46,632 nucleotides of DNA from Solobacterium sp. (lineage in GTDB: Bacteria; Bacillota_I; Bacilli_A; Erysipelotrichales; Erysipelotrichaceae), in contig JAILQT010000078.1 of assembly GCA_024698805.1 (NCBI GenBank), forward strand, positions 1-46,632, written 5' to 3'. Below are positions 23,020 to 30,789 of the stretch, in pieces. Positions within the stretch are counted from its first letter, which is position 1, and the number at the start of each line of letters is the position of its first letter. The notes beneath the pieces were generated by a model, which saw only the letters and a list, made by a program, of their open reading frames with translations, was not told the origin of the DNA and ran no database searches. A program made the translations under genes and the position numbers.

Positions 23020-24737
23020 TACAGATGTGTCCGGAAAGCAGGAAGTATATCGCCGGAAACATTATCCTGCAGTTTTTTGAACTGTGCTTCAATGCAGTCA
23101 TGATCGTCATGATCGCCTTTTCGGTGCAGAAGCTTTATGAAAGGGTATGGGGTCTGCAGGACCTTATCCTCCCGTTCGCAGTGATCGCCGTGACGGTATT
23201 CCTGCGCTTTTTTACGACAAAATATGCAGTCCGAATGAGTTATCTCGCTTCCCGAACAGTAAAGCGTGTGATGCGTGAAAGGATATATGCCAAACTCCTC
23301 AGACTCGGTAACGCATACCGCGGATACGTATCGACGGCGGAACTGGTGCAGGAATCCGTGGAGGGCGTGGATCAGCTGGAGAGCTATTTCGGACAGTATG
23401 TCCCGCAGTTCTTCTATGCCTTCATGGCGCCTGCCGCCCTGTTCTTTCTCTTCGGGTTCGGCGGCTCATGGAAAGTCGCTTCCGTACTGCTGGTCTGTGT
23501 GCCCCTGATCCCGGCAGCGATCGTCATGGTGCAGAAGATCGCAAAAAAGATATTGGGAAAATACTGGGGACAGTACACGCAGCTCGGCAGTACGTTCCTG
23601 GAAAACCTGCAGGGCATGACGACCCTGAAGATCTATCAGGCAGATGAATACAAAAACGCGGAGATGAACCGGGAATCCGAACACTTCCGCAAAGTGACGA
23701 TGGCTGTACTGACGATGCAGCTGAATTCCGTTACGGTCATGGACCTCGTTGCTTACGGCGGCACGGCGCTGGGTATCCTGCTGGCAGTGAATGCATTTGC
23801 GGCAGGGGAGCTGGGTCTTGCAAACGTGGTCTTTATGATCCTTCTTTCCGCGGACTTCTTCCTTCCCATGCGCCGTCTCGGCAGTTATTTCCATGTGGCG
23901 ATGAACGGGATGGCAGCCAGCGACAAGATCTTCCGTTTCCTCTCTGAGGATGAACCGGCAGAGAAAACAGGAACTGCTGACGGCGGCGATATCGAACTGC
24001 GTGACCTGCATTTTTCCTATGAAAAGGGACGGGAGATCCTGCACGGCATCAGCCTGCTGATCCCGGAAGGGGGCTTTACCGGGATCGTCGGCGAGTCCGG
24101 AAGCGGAAAATCCACCATCGCTGCGCTGATCACCGGACGCATTACAGCAGGGGACGGCATGATCACGATCGGCGGGAAAGATATAAATACGATCCGTGAG
24201 GACAGCCTGATGAGATACATCACGTATGTCGGTCCGGGACCGGTCTTTTTCAAAGGGACAGTACGGGAGAACCTGCTGTACGCTGCCCCGTATGCATCTG
24301 ACGAAAAGCTCCGGGAAGTCCTTGCCGGCTGTGCCCTGGCTGATTTCCTCAAAAGTGAAAACGGGCTGGATACTGTCCTGACAGAAAATGCAGGAAACCT
24401 GTCAGGGGGTCAGAAGCAGCGTCTTGCGCTTGCACGCGCGATCCTGCACGACACCCCTGTATATATCTTTGATGAAGCTTCAAGCAATATCGATATCGAG
24501 AGCGAGGAAGCGATACTGGGACAGATCAGGAGTATCGCCGCAGAAAAGACGGTGATCATGATCACGCACAGGCTCGCCAATGTCAGGGATGCCGGACGGA
24601 TCTGTGTAATGGAGAAAGGCACTGTCTGTGAGAACGGTACGCATGACGAACTGCTTTCAGCTGACGGTGTATATGCCCGTCTGTGGAAGACACAGTCCGC
24701 GCTGGAGAACTACGGGAAGGAGGCTTTGAACGGATGA
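23001..24737 (+). CDS. ABC transporter, fused permease-ATPase, CydD-like (half 1 of pair A)
   Basis: 578 residues. A six-helix type IV membrane domain (residues about 1-320) is followed by an ATPase domain: Walker A GESGSGKST near 364, signature LSGGQKQR near 467, Walker B VYIFDEASSNID and ITHRL. The Q-loop reads YVGPGPVFF, without the usual glutamine. The membrane domain has the SVTVMDLVAYGG block found in CydD-like exporters. With the next gene it should form a heterodimer; the two overlap by 4 bases. CydDC itself moves glutathione, cysteine or haem, so a thiol or haem/metal-ligand substrate is a reasonable guess here. Confidence 0.88.
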   Translation: MFDKRLIQMCPESRKYIAGNIILQFFELCFNAVMIVMIAFSVQKLYERVWGLQDLILPFAVIAVTVFLRFFTTKYAVRMSYLASRTVKRVMRERIYAKLLRLGNAYRGYVSTAELVQESVEGVDQLESYFGQYVPQFFYAFMAPAALFFLFGFGGSWKVASVLLVCVPLIPAAIVMVQKIAKKILGKYWGQYTQLGSTFLENLQGMTTLKIYQADEYKNAEMNRESEHFRKVTMAVLTMQLNSVTVMDLVAYGGTALGILLAVNAFAAGELGLANVVFMILLSADFFLPMRRLGSYFHVAMNGMAASDKIFRFLSEDEPAEKTGTADGGDIELRDLHFSYEKGREILHGISLLIPEGGFTGIVGESGSGKSTIAALITGRITAGDGMITIGGKDINTIREDSLMRYITYVGPGPVFFKGTVRENLLYAAPYASDEKLREVLAGCALADFLKSENGLDTVLTENAGNLSGGQKQRLALARAILHDTPVYIFDEASSNIDIESEEAILGQIRSIAAEKTVIMITHRLANVRDAGRICVMEKGTVCENGTHDELLSADGVYARLWKTQSALENYGKEALNG

Positions 24738-26392
24738 AAAAACTAAGCAAAGCCGCAGTCCTTTTCCGGATGATAAAGCTCGTAAAGCCCCTTGCCGGAC
24801 CCATGGTCATGGCGGTACTGATGGGTACTGCCGGATTCCTCTGCGCGCAGTTTATCCCGATCCTCGGCGGCTATGCCGTGCTATACGGCCTGCATGCGGA
24901 TATACCGCTTTCCATCAGGACTGTACAGATACTGCTGATCCTTCTTGCAGTGCTTCGCACGGTCCTGAAGCTGGGGGAACAGCGTACGAATCATTATATC
25001 GCCTTTACCCTGCTTGCGATCATCCGTGACAGGGTATTCGCCGCACTGCGCAGACTCTGTCCGACAAAACTGGAAGGACATGACAAGGGCGACCTGATCT
25101 CGCTTATCACATCGGATGTAGAGCTCCTGGAAGTCTTCTACGCACATACGGTCTCACCCGTCTGCATTGCATTCCTTACCGAACTGGCGATGGCGGTCTT
25201 CATCGGTTCCTTCCACTGGAGCCTCGGCCTGCTGGCACTGGCTGCGTATGCCTGCATCGGCATCGCGCTGCCGCTGATCATCTCAGGGCGCAGCGGGGAT
25301 CTGGGTGACGAACTGCGTGCAGATAACGGGGAACTGGCAGCCTGCATGCTTGAGAACATCCGCGGCCTGGATGAAACGGTACAGTACGCTTCAGGCAGGG
25401 TGCGCCTGGACCGCATGACGGAAATGACGATGAAGCTCTCCGCAAAACAAAGCAGGCTGAACTGCCTGACCGGTGTCAATCTTGCGCTCACGAATACGCT
25501 GATCCTCATCTTCGATGCAGCGATGCTTGCCATGGCAGCAGCACTTTACAGTCACGGCGTCATCGGTATCGACGGTTTCCTGATCCCGCTGATCGCACTG
25601 ATGTCATCATTCGGCCCTGTAACAGCCCTTGCGAACCTGGGCACTGCGCTCCAGGCGACTGCCGCATCCGGTGCACGTGTGCTGGCAGTCATTGATGAAA
25701 AACCGGAGACAGAAGATGTGCGGGGGAAGGAAAAGGTCGCTTTTTCCGGCGCGTCGCTGGAAAATGTCAGTTTTTCCTACGGCAGCGGCACGGTGCTGGA
25801 CGATGTCTCGCTGCAGTTTCCCGCAAACAGGATCACCGGCATCGTCGGCAGGAGCGGATGCGGGAAATCGACCATGCTGAAACTGCTGATGCGCTTCTGG
25901 CATGTAAGCAGGGGAAGGGCGGCTGTTTCCGGCGTGAGCGTAGAGGATATCAATACATCGGACCTGCGGGACATGGAGAGTTACATGACGCAGGAAACAC
26001 AGCTCTTCAAAGATACGGTCGCAGGGAATATACGCATAGCAAAACCCGGTGCTTCACAGGAAGAGATCGAAGAAGCCTGCAGGAAAGCATCGATCCATGA
26101 TTTCATCCTGACACTGCCGAAGGGCTATGAAACAGAAGTCGGCGAACTCGGGGAAACACTGTCGGGAGGTGAACGGCAGCGCATCGGCCTTGCCCGCGCC
26201 TTCCTGCACGGTGTCCCGTTCCTGCTTCTCGATGAGCCGACCAGTAATCTGGACAGCCTGAATGAGGCGGTGATACTCCGTTCCCTGAAAGAGGAAGCCA
26301 GGGACAGGACGGTCCTGCTCGTTTCGCACCGCAGATCCACTGTACGCATCGCTGATGAAGTGATCGCGATGGAAGAAGGACGAATATCCTGA
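24734..26392 (+). CDS. ABC transporter, fused permease-ATPase, CydC-like (half 2 of pair A)
   Basis: 552 residues with a membrane domain (about 1-310) and an ATPase domain: Walker A GRSGCGKST near 372, Q-loop MTQETQLF, signature LSGGERQR, Walker B FLLLDEPTSNLD and SHRR. This half has a canonical Q-loop and catalytic glutamate replaced by DEPTSN, whereas its partner has DEASSN; both keep the glutamate. The ATG overlaps the previous stop and is 51 bases inside a longer in-frame reading. It is followed by 91 bases containing two palindromes. Confidence 0.88.
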   Translation: MKKLSKAAVLFRMIKLVKPLAGPMVMAVLMGTAGFLCAQFIPILGGYAVLYGLHADIPLSIRTVQILLILLAVLRTVLKLGEQRTNHYIAFTLLAIIRDRVFAALRRLCPTKLEGHDKGDLISLITSDVELLEVFYAHTVSPVCIAFLTELAMAVFIGSFHWSLGLLALAAYACIGIALPLIISGRSGDLGDELRADNGELAACMLENIRGLDETVQYASGRVRLDRMTEMTMKLSAKQSRLNCLTGVNLALTNTLILIFDAAMLAMAAALYSHGVIGIDGFLIPLIALMSSFGPVTALANLGTALQATAASGARVLAVIDEKPETEDVRGKEKVAFSGASLENVSFSYGSGTVLDDVSLQFPANRITGIVGRSGCGKSTMLKLLMRFWHVSRGRAAVSGVSVEDINTSDLRDMESYMTQETQLFKDTVAGNIRIAKPGASQEEIEEACRKASIHDFILTLPKGYETEVGELGETLSGGERQRIGLARAFLHGVPFLLLDEPTSNLDSLNEAVILRSLKEEARDRTVLLVSHRRSTVRIADEVIAMEEGRIS

Positions 26393-26409
26393 TCATCAGG
26401 GGGAACGCA

Positions 26410-26468
26410 GGTCCGCCGGCAGCGGATCATAAAGGAATGCTCATCCGGCAGATGCCGGAAATATAAAA
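26410..26468 (+). other. Two palindromes between the ABC pair and the DUF6110-like gene
   Basis: TCCGC-CGGCA-GCGGA (about 26412-26434) and the 16-bp perfect palindrome TCCGGCAGATGCCGGA (about 26446-26463). Neither is followed by a T-run, so termination is unlikely; mRNA stabilisation or processing to raise expression of the next genes is possible. Confidence 0.4.
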
Positions 26469-26483
26469 AAGGAGGACAGAAAA

Positions 26484-26747
26484 ATGAGTTTAACAGGAAG
26501 AATCGCAATTTTTATCGGAGGGACACTGTTCGGGTCTGCCGGATTTAAACTGCTTGGCAGCAAAGACGCTCGCAAGGTCTATACACAGGTAACCGCAGCT
26601 GCACTGCGCTGCAAGGACCAGGTGATGCACGATGTCGAAACGATACAGGAGAACTGTTCGGATATCCTTGCCGATGCAAAGCAGATCAACGCAGACCGTA
26701 AAAAGGCAGCGGAAGAGGAATACATCGAAGAAAGCGCCCAGGCATGA
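26484..26747 (+). CDS. Small hydrophobic/helical protein, DUF6110-like, ferrosome-associated type
   Basis: Only 87 residues. A single hydrophobic segment at about 6-24 (IAIFIGGTLFGSAGFKLL) is glycine-rich with GxxxG-like spacing, good for helix packing in a membrane. A long charged amphipathic helix follows (QVMHDVETIQENCSDILADAKQ) and ends acidic. This architecture fits the small protein that accompanies P1B-6 ATPases in ferrosome loci (called FezB in Clostridioides difficile; naming differs between species). A strong AAGGAGG RBS is 9 bases upstream, stronger than most in this cluster, fitting a structural protein. It overlaps the ATPase start by 4 bases. Confidence 0.7.
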   Translation: MSLTGRIAIFIGGTLFGSAGFKLLGSKDARKVYTQVTAAALRCKDQVMHDVETIQENCSDILADAKQINADRKKAAEEEYIEESAQA

Positions 26748-28834
26748 GATTCCGGATTATGCATGAGCTGCCCGGCAGGATGCGGCTGAGGGCAGATACC
26801 CGGTCGATGAGCCTTGAAGAAGCGGACCTGCTGGAGGCATGGCTCCGGTCGCAGCCGGGCGTAGATACTGTACAGGTCCATGAAAGGACATGCGGTGTGA
26901 TCGTGCTCTATCACGGGGAACGTGAAGCGCTCTGCAGGGATCTTTCCGTTTTCTCCTATGAAAAGGCACAGAAGGAGCTTGACCCTCAGGTACGCAGCAG
27001 CCGGCAGATGAACCGGGCCTATAAGGAAAAACTTGTCTTTCTTGTGGCAAGACACTGTGTAAAGCGTCTTTTCCTGCCGGATCCCATTCGCAGGATCGTT
27101 ACGGTCTGTACAACGATACCGCGTTTCCTGCATGCGGCGAAAGTGCTCGCTTCCGGCAGGCTGACAGTCGACGTTCTTGACGGCATTGCGATCGGTGCCT
27201 CGCTGCTGACCGGGGATCACCGGACTGCAGGATCTGTCCATTTCCTGCTGAACGTCGGGGAGACGCTGGAAGAATGGACGCATAAAAAGTCAGTGGAAGA
27301 TCTTGCCAGAAGCATGTCCCTGCAGGTCGACCGGGTCTGGAAACTGGATGAGGACGGAAAGCAGTCCGACGTACCGCTCAGCAGCATAGTGCCGGGCGAC
27401 AGGATCATCGTGCATACGGGGAATGTCCTGCCGCTTGACGGGATCCTTGAAGAAGGCGATGTCATGCTGAACCAGGCGTCGCTGACCGGTGAGGGTGTCC
27501 CCGTGGCGAAACGCCCGGGATCGGCTGTTTATGCCGGATCTGTCGTGGAAGAAGGCAACTGCGTGATCCGTGTAACGAAGACGTCGGGTGAGAACAGGTA
27601 CGACAGGATCGTGCGCATGATCGAAGAATCCGAACGGCTGAAATCCGCTGTAGAAAACAGGGCAGGCAGCCTCGCTGACAGGCTGGTGCCGTGGTGTCTG
27701 GGCGGGAGCCTGCTGACATGGCTGCTGACACAGAATGTGACCAGGGCAGTATCGGTGCTGATGGTCGACTTTTCGTGTGCGCTGAAGCTTTCGATGCCCC
27801 TGAGCGTATTATCCGCGATGCGGGAAGCAGGGCGCCGCAAGATCATCGTCAAAGGCGGCAGGTTCATGGAAATGATCAGTGCCGCGGATACCGTGATCTT
27901 TGATAAAACAGGAACGCTTACAAAGGCATGCCCCACAGTTGCGGAAGTTGTGCCGTTTAACGGCATGGATAAGCGGGAGATGCTGCGGGTCGCTGCCTGT
28001 CTGGAAGAACACTTCCCGCACTCCGTTGCGAACGCAGTCGTGAAAGCAGCGAAGGATCAGGGCCTTGATCACACCGAGATGCACGGCAAAGTCGAATATG
28101 TCGTTGCGCACGGCATCAAAACAAGGATCTCCGGCCAGCCGGCTGTCATCGGCAGCGCGCATTTCATTTTTGAGGACGAAGGCGTGCAGATCCTTCCGGA
28201 AGACAAAGAAAGATTTGAAGCACTGCCGCAGACTGTCTCCTGGCTGTACATGGGTATCGGCGGCATCCTTTCTGCGGCGATCGGCATATCCGACCCGCTG
28301 CGGCCGGAAGCGTGCCGTGCAGTCGCTGCACTGCATGAGGCAGGGATCGGAAAAGCGGTCATGCTGACAGGTGATAACCGCAGGGCAGCAGGAGCCATCG
28401 CTGCACAGCTCGGCATCGATGAATACCGGGCGGAGGTCCTGCCGGAAGATAAAGCAGCCTATATCAAAGCGGAACATGAGGCCGGCAGGACCGTCATCAT
28501 GATCGGCGACGGCATCAATGACACGCCCGCACTCTCGCTGGCGGATGTCGGCATTGCCGTAGGCAGCGGGGCTGTGATCGCGCGGGAAGTTGCCGATGTG
28601 ACCATTGATGCGGAAGACCTGCTGGAACTTGCCTGGCTGAAGCGCCTGAGCGACGCGCTGATGCGCCGTATCGGACGCAATTACCGTTTTGTCATGGGAT
28701 TCAACGGCACGCTGATCCTGCTCGGTGCCTTCGGGCTCCTTGCCCCGGCAGCGGGTGCGCTGCTGCACAACACGTCGACAATTCTTCTGAGCATGGACTG
28801 CCTTACGGACCTGCTCAGCGCAGAAGGGGGATGA
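26744..28834 (+). CDS. P1B-type (P1B-6-like) metal-transporting ATPase of ferrosome type
   Basis: 696 residues. The catalytic parts are complete: actuator SLTGEGVPV, DKTGTLT with phosphorylated Asp387, and a GDGINDTPALSLADVG hinge. Two features set it apart from copper or zinc exporters. The N-terminus has no CxxC metal-binding domain but an arginine-rich start (MRFRIMHELPGRMRLRAD; R2, R4, H7, G11, R12, R14, R16). The membrane metal site reads FSCALKLSMP (residues 343-352) instead of CPC. Both are seen in the P1B-6 group that loads iron into ferrosomes in Desulfovibrio, Shewanella and C. difficile. C-terminal helices contain LLHNTST. Iron as the substrate is inferred from family. Confidence 0.85.
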   Translation: MRFRIMHELPGRMRLRADTRSMSLEEADLLEAWLRSQPGVDTVQVHERTCGVIVLYHGEREALCRDLSVFSYEKAQKELDPQVRSSRQMNRAYKEKLVFLVARHCVKRLFLPDPIRRIVTVCTTIPRFLHAAKVLASGRLTVDVLDGIAIGASLLTGDHRTAGSVHFLLNVGETLEEWTHKKSVEDLARSMSLQVDRVWKLDEDGKQSDVPLSSIVPGDRIIVHTGNVLPLDGILEEGDVMLNQASLTGEGVPVAKRPGSAVYAGSVVEEGNCVIRVTKTSGENRYDRIVRMIEESERLKSAVENRAGSLADRLVPWCLGGSLLTWLLTQNVTRAVSVLMVDFSCALKLSMPLSVLSAMREAGRRKIIVKGGRFMEMISAADTVIFDKTGTLTKACPTVAEVVPFNGMDKREMLRVAACLEEHFPHSVANAVVKAAKDQGLDHTEMHGKVEYVVAHGIKTRISGQPAVIGSAHFIFEDEGVQILPEDKERFEALPQTVSWLYMGIGGILSAAIGISDPLRPEACRAVAALHEAGIGKAVMLTGDNRRAAGAIAAQLGIDEYRAEVLPEDKAAYIKAEHEAGRTVIMIGDGINDTPALSLADVGIAVGSGAVIAREVADVTIDAEDLLELAWLKRLSDALMRRIGRNYRFVMGFNGTLILLGAFGLLAPAAGALLHNTSTILLSMDCLTDLLSAEGG

Positions 28835-28839
28835 AACAC

Positions 28840-29463
28840 ATGAAACTCGGAATGATGGGAAGGCTGTTCCCGGTGCTTCTTTCAAAAACAGTCTTTGAAT
28901 ATACAGCCGGGGCACTGCCGGATATGGACATCCGTCAGTTCAGAAAGAAAATGATGAAAGAATACAAAGCCATGGTTGCCAGGACACCTTCCGTCGGCAC
29001 GATGAAGGAGAACATGTTTGCCCCGGTGATGTATCTGGCCTGTTTCGGTTTCTCCTATTACAAAGCGGATCCGGAACGGATCTCGATGGATGTCTTCGAC
29101 GGCATGATCGATGCCATATGCACATCGGATATCATGAAGCGGTTCTATAAGGGAAAGAACTGTTTTGATCCGAAAGAGATCGACAAATATGCCCGCGGTT
29201 CCCAAAGGTCAAAGAAAAGGGAGTACCCGATGGACTGGGTATTTGATTTTTCCTGTGATCTCTCCGTCCCGGAATACTTTGTGACACACCGGGAATGCGG
29301 CGTCTGCAAGATCGCAAAGCAGGAGGGGCTCATGTTCCTGATGCCGCATATGTGTGTAATGGATTATCCGACGATCGAGTATAAAGGGGGGAAACTGATC
29401 CGTACAAAGACGCTCGGTGCCGGGGATGACTGCTGTGATTTCCATGTGGTGAAGAAGACATGA
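28840..29463 (+). CDS. ATC-hydrolase-family protein (copy 2)
   Basis: 207 residues. The C-terminal half carries the same sparse pattern as the protein at 20229: a PHMCVMDYPTIEY block and TKTLGAGDDCCDFHVV, i.e. M-C-x-x-D and then C-D-F. An additional ECGVCKIA (CxxC) precedes them. The start at 28840 is chosen because AAGGGGG is 9 bases upstream; the alternative ATG at 28831 touches the RBS. The gene follows the ATPase by 5 bases. Enzymatic role unknown; cysteine-rich sites could hold metal. Confidence 0.68.
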   Translation: MKLGMMGRLFPVLLSKTVFEYTAGALPDMDIRQFRKKMMKEYKAMVARTPSVGTMKENMFAPVMYLACFGFSYYKADPERISMDVFDGMIDAICTSDIMKRFYKGKNCFDPKEIDKYARGSQRSKKREYPMDWVFDFSCDLSVPEYFVTHRECGVCKIAKQEGLMFLMPHMCVMDYPTIEYKGGKLIRTKTLGAGDDCCDFHVVKKT

Positions 29464-30182
29464 AAGAGAAAGACCTGCCGTTTGACCGCTCGAAACATGC
29501 GGTGTATTCGAAAAACGCAAAACGGTGCGTTCAGCGGCTCCTGCGCTGCTGCTATGACAGAAAAGAAGCGGAAGAGATGTGGGAAAAGGTACAGCTGCAG
29601 TACTGTGAATACCTTAAAGATGAACCGGCGCTGAAGGACCTGAAGATCACGGCCAGCATCTACGACCCGATCCTGGTCTTTGCATGGCATGCGGCCGTTC
29701 CCGAAAAGCCTGCGCGCGAATTCGTACAGCAGGAGATCTGCAGGTCCTTTTTCGGCAGTTTTGAGCTGCTGGGGAAGGTGTTCGACCTGAACAGGAAGCC
29801 GGACATGCGTCTGGCTGCCATGATCTTCCGAAAGGCGAATGATATCCGTATAAAGGAGATCCGGCGCTTCCCGGCTTCTTTCCGCATGGGATATTACGCC
29901 TTTGACAGACAGAACAATGCTGTCCGCTACAGTTTTACGCAGTGTCCGAACGCGGAATTCGCAAAACGGCACAACATGGAAGACGTGCTTCCGCTGATGT
30001 GCAACTGCGACCATCTTGCCATGCAGAAGATCCATGCCTGCCTGATCCGCGAGGGGACCTGCGTGACTGCGGACCGGTGCGATTACTGCATCGTCGGGGA
30101 CAGGGATCCTATCGCGGCAGGGTATGAACTCAAAGAGGCGGAGAACGGTCTTCTGCTCAGTGTCAGGAAGGAGCCGGTATGA
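29460..30182 (+). CDS. ATC-hydrolase-family protein (copy 3)
   Basis: 240 residues related to the two copies above by the MCNCDHLAMQKIH block (about 180) and the later TADRCDYCIVGDRD block. Cysteines are abundant (C-x-C, C-x-x-C arrangement in RCDYC). The N-terminal half has a helical, charged character and a CVQRLLRCCYD segment. ATGA overlap with the gene before and after shows tight coupling. Substrate unknown. Three divergent copies in one operon argue for distinct roles rather than simple dosage. Confidence 0.65.
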   Translation: MKEKDLPFDRSKHAVYSKNAKRCVQRLLRCCYDRKEAEEMWEKVQLQYCEYLKDEPALKDLKITASIYDPILVFAWHAAVPEKPAREFVQQEICRSFFGSFELLGKVFDLNRKPDMRLAAMIFRKANDIRIKEIRRFPASFRMGYYAFDRQNNAVRYSFTQCPNAEFAKRHNMEDVLPLMCNCDHLAMQKIHACLIREGTCVTADRCDYCIVGDRDPIAAGYELKEAENGLLLSVRKEPV

Positions 30183-30655
30183 TCGTTTTGCAGCTGGTGC
30201 TGTACTGTGCCCTGTTTACCCTGATGGTAAAGGCTGCAGTCGGCAATAATGCTCTGAACGGTCTGTATTTCTATCCGAAACCCGTACAGGAAAGGGTCTT
30301 TGAACTCGGACTGACAGACCGCGGGACCGTTTTGCGGAAGCGGAAGGGGTTTATGATCCCGTTCTTTATCGTCATGGGCACAGCCCTGGTAATGATCATC
30401 CGGGTATGGAACGGGATCCGGACATTCAGGGAAGCGTATCTGCAGGCACTGCTGTTCCTGGAAGTCATGAACTGGTATGACGGGATCGTGATCGACCGTA
30501 TCTGGGTCGGACACAGGCGTTTCTGGATCATCCCGGGTACGGAGGATATCCCGTTTGTGCAGACCTGGCCGCAGGTGCTGGAGAAGAGGGGGATCCTGAC
30601 CCTGGTCTGGCTGGCCGGTGCCGCCCTCATTGCCGGGATCGCTGTACTGCTGTGA
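30179..30655 (+). CDS. Four-helix membrane protein (paralog of the one at 21703)
   Basis: 158 residues with hydrophobic segments at about 1-20, 60-80, 88-105 and 140-158. Shared marks with the protein at 21703 are FYPKPVQERVFELG (compare FTSAPQAVQDAVREG) and MNWYDGIVIDRIWVG followed by F-W-I-I-P-G. It is the last gene of the first unit and overlaps its predecessor by 4 bases. Function unknown; recurrence at both ends of the operon suggests two linked modules. Confidence 0.65.
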   Translation: MIVLQLVLYCALFTLMVKAAVGNNALNGLYFYPKPVQERVFELGLTDRGTVLRKRKGFMIPFFIVMGTALVMIIRVWNGIRTFREAYLQALLFLEVMNWYDGIVIDRIWVGHRRFWIIPGTEDIPFVQTWPQVLEKRGILTLVWLAGAALIAGIAVLL

Positions 30656-30735
30656 AGCAGGACGGTCATATATATACAGAAAAAGGATTTCAATACAGGC
30701 TTCGCCGTCCGGCGGGGCCATAATCCAACTGGCGA

Positions 30736-30751
30736 GTTAACTTTTACTAAC
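30736..30751. promoter_or_regulatory. Operator site 3 (GTTAAC-N4-ACTAAC)
   Basis: The third copy of the cluster palindrome, on the other orientation GTTAGT-AAAA-GTTAAC, 39 bases before the next ABC gene. It marks a second promoter; CATAAT at 30719-30724 could be its -10, but I find no good -35. The 134-base gap also holds CGCCG-TC-CGGCG without a T-run. Confidence 0.62.
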
Positions 30752-30789
30752 TGCCGGTGAAAAACAAAATGAACACAAGGAGGTTTTTG

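Noticed and set aside
28831-28839. Earlier start (ATG at 28831) for the second ATC-hydrolase-like protein
   Set aside because: AAGGGGG directly touches this ATG, leaving no spacer; the ATG at 28840 has 9 bases. Not excluded, since an ATGA overlap is common in this cluster.
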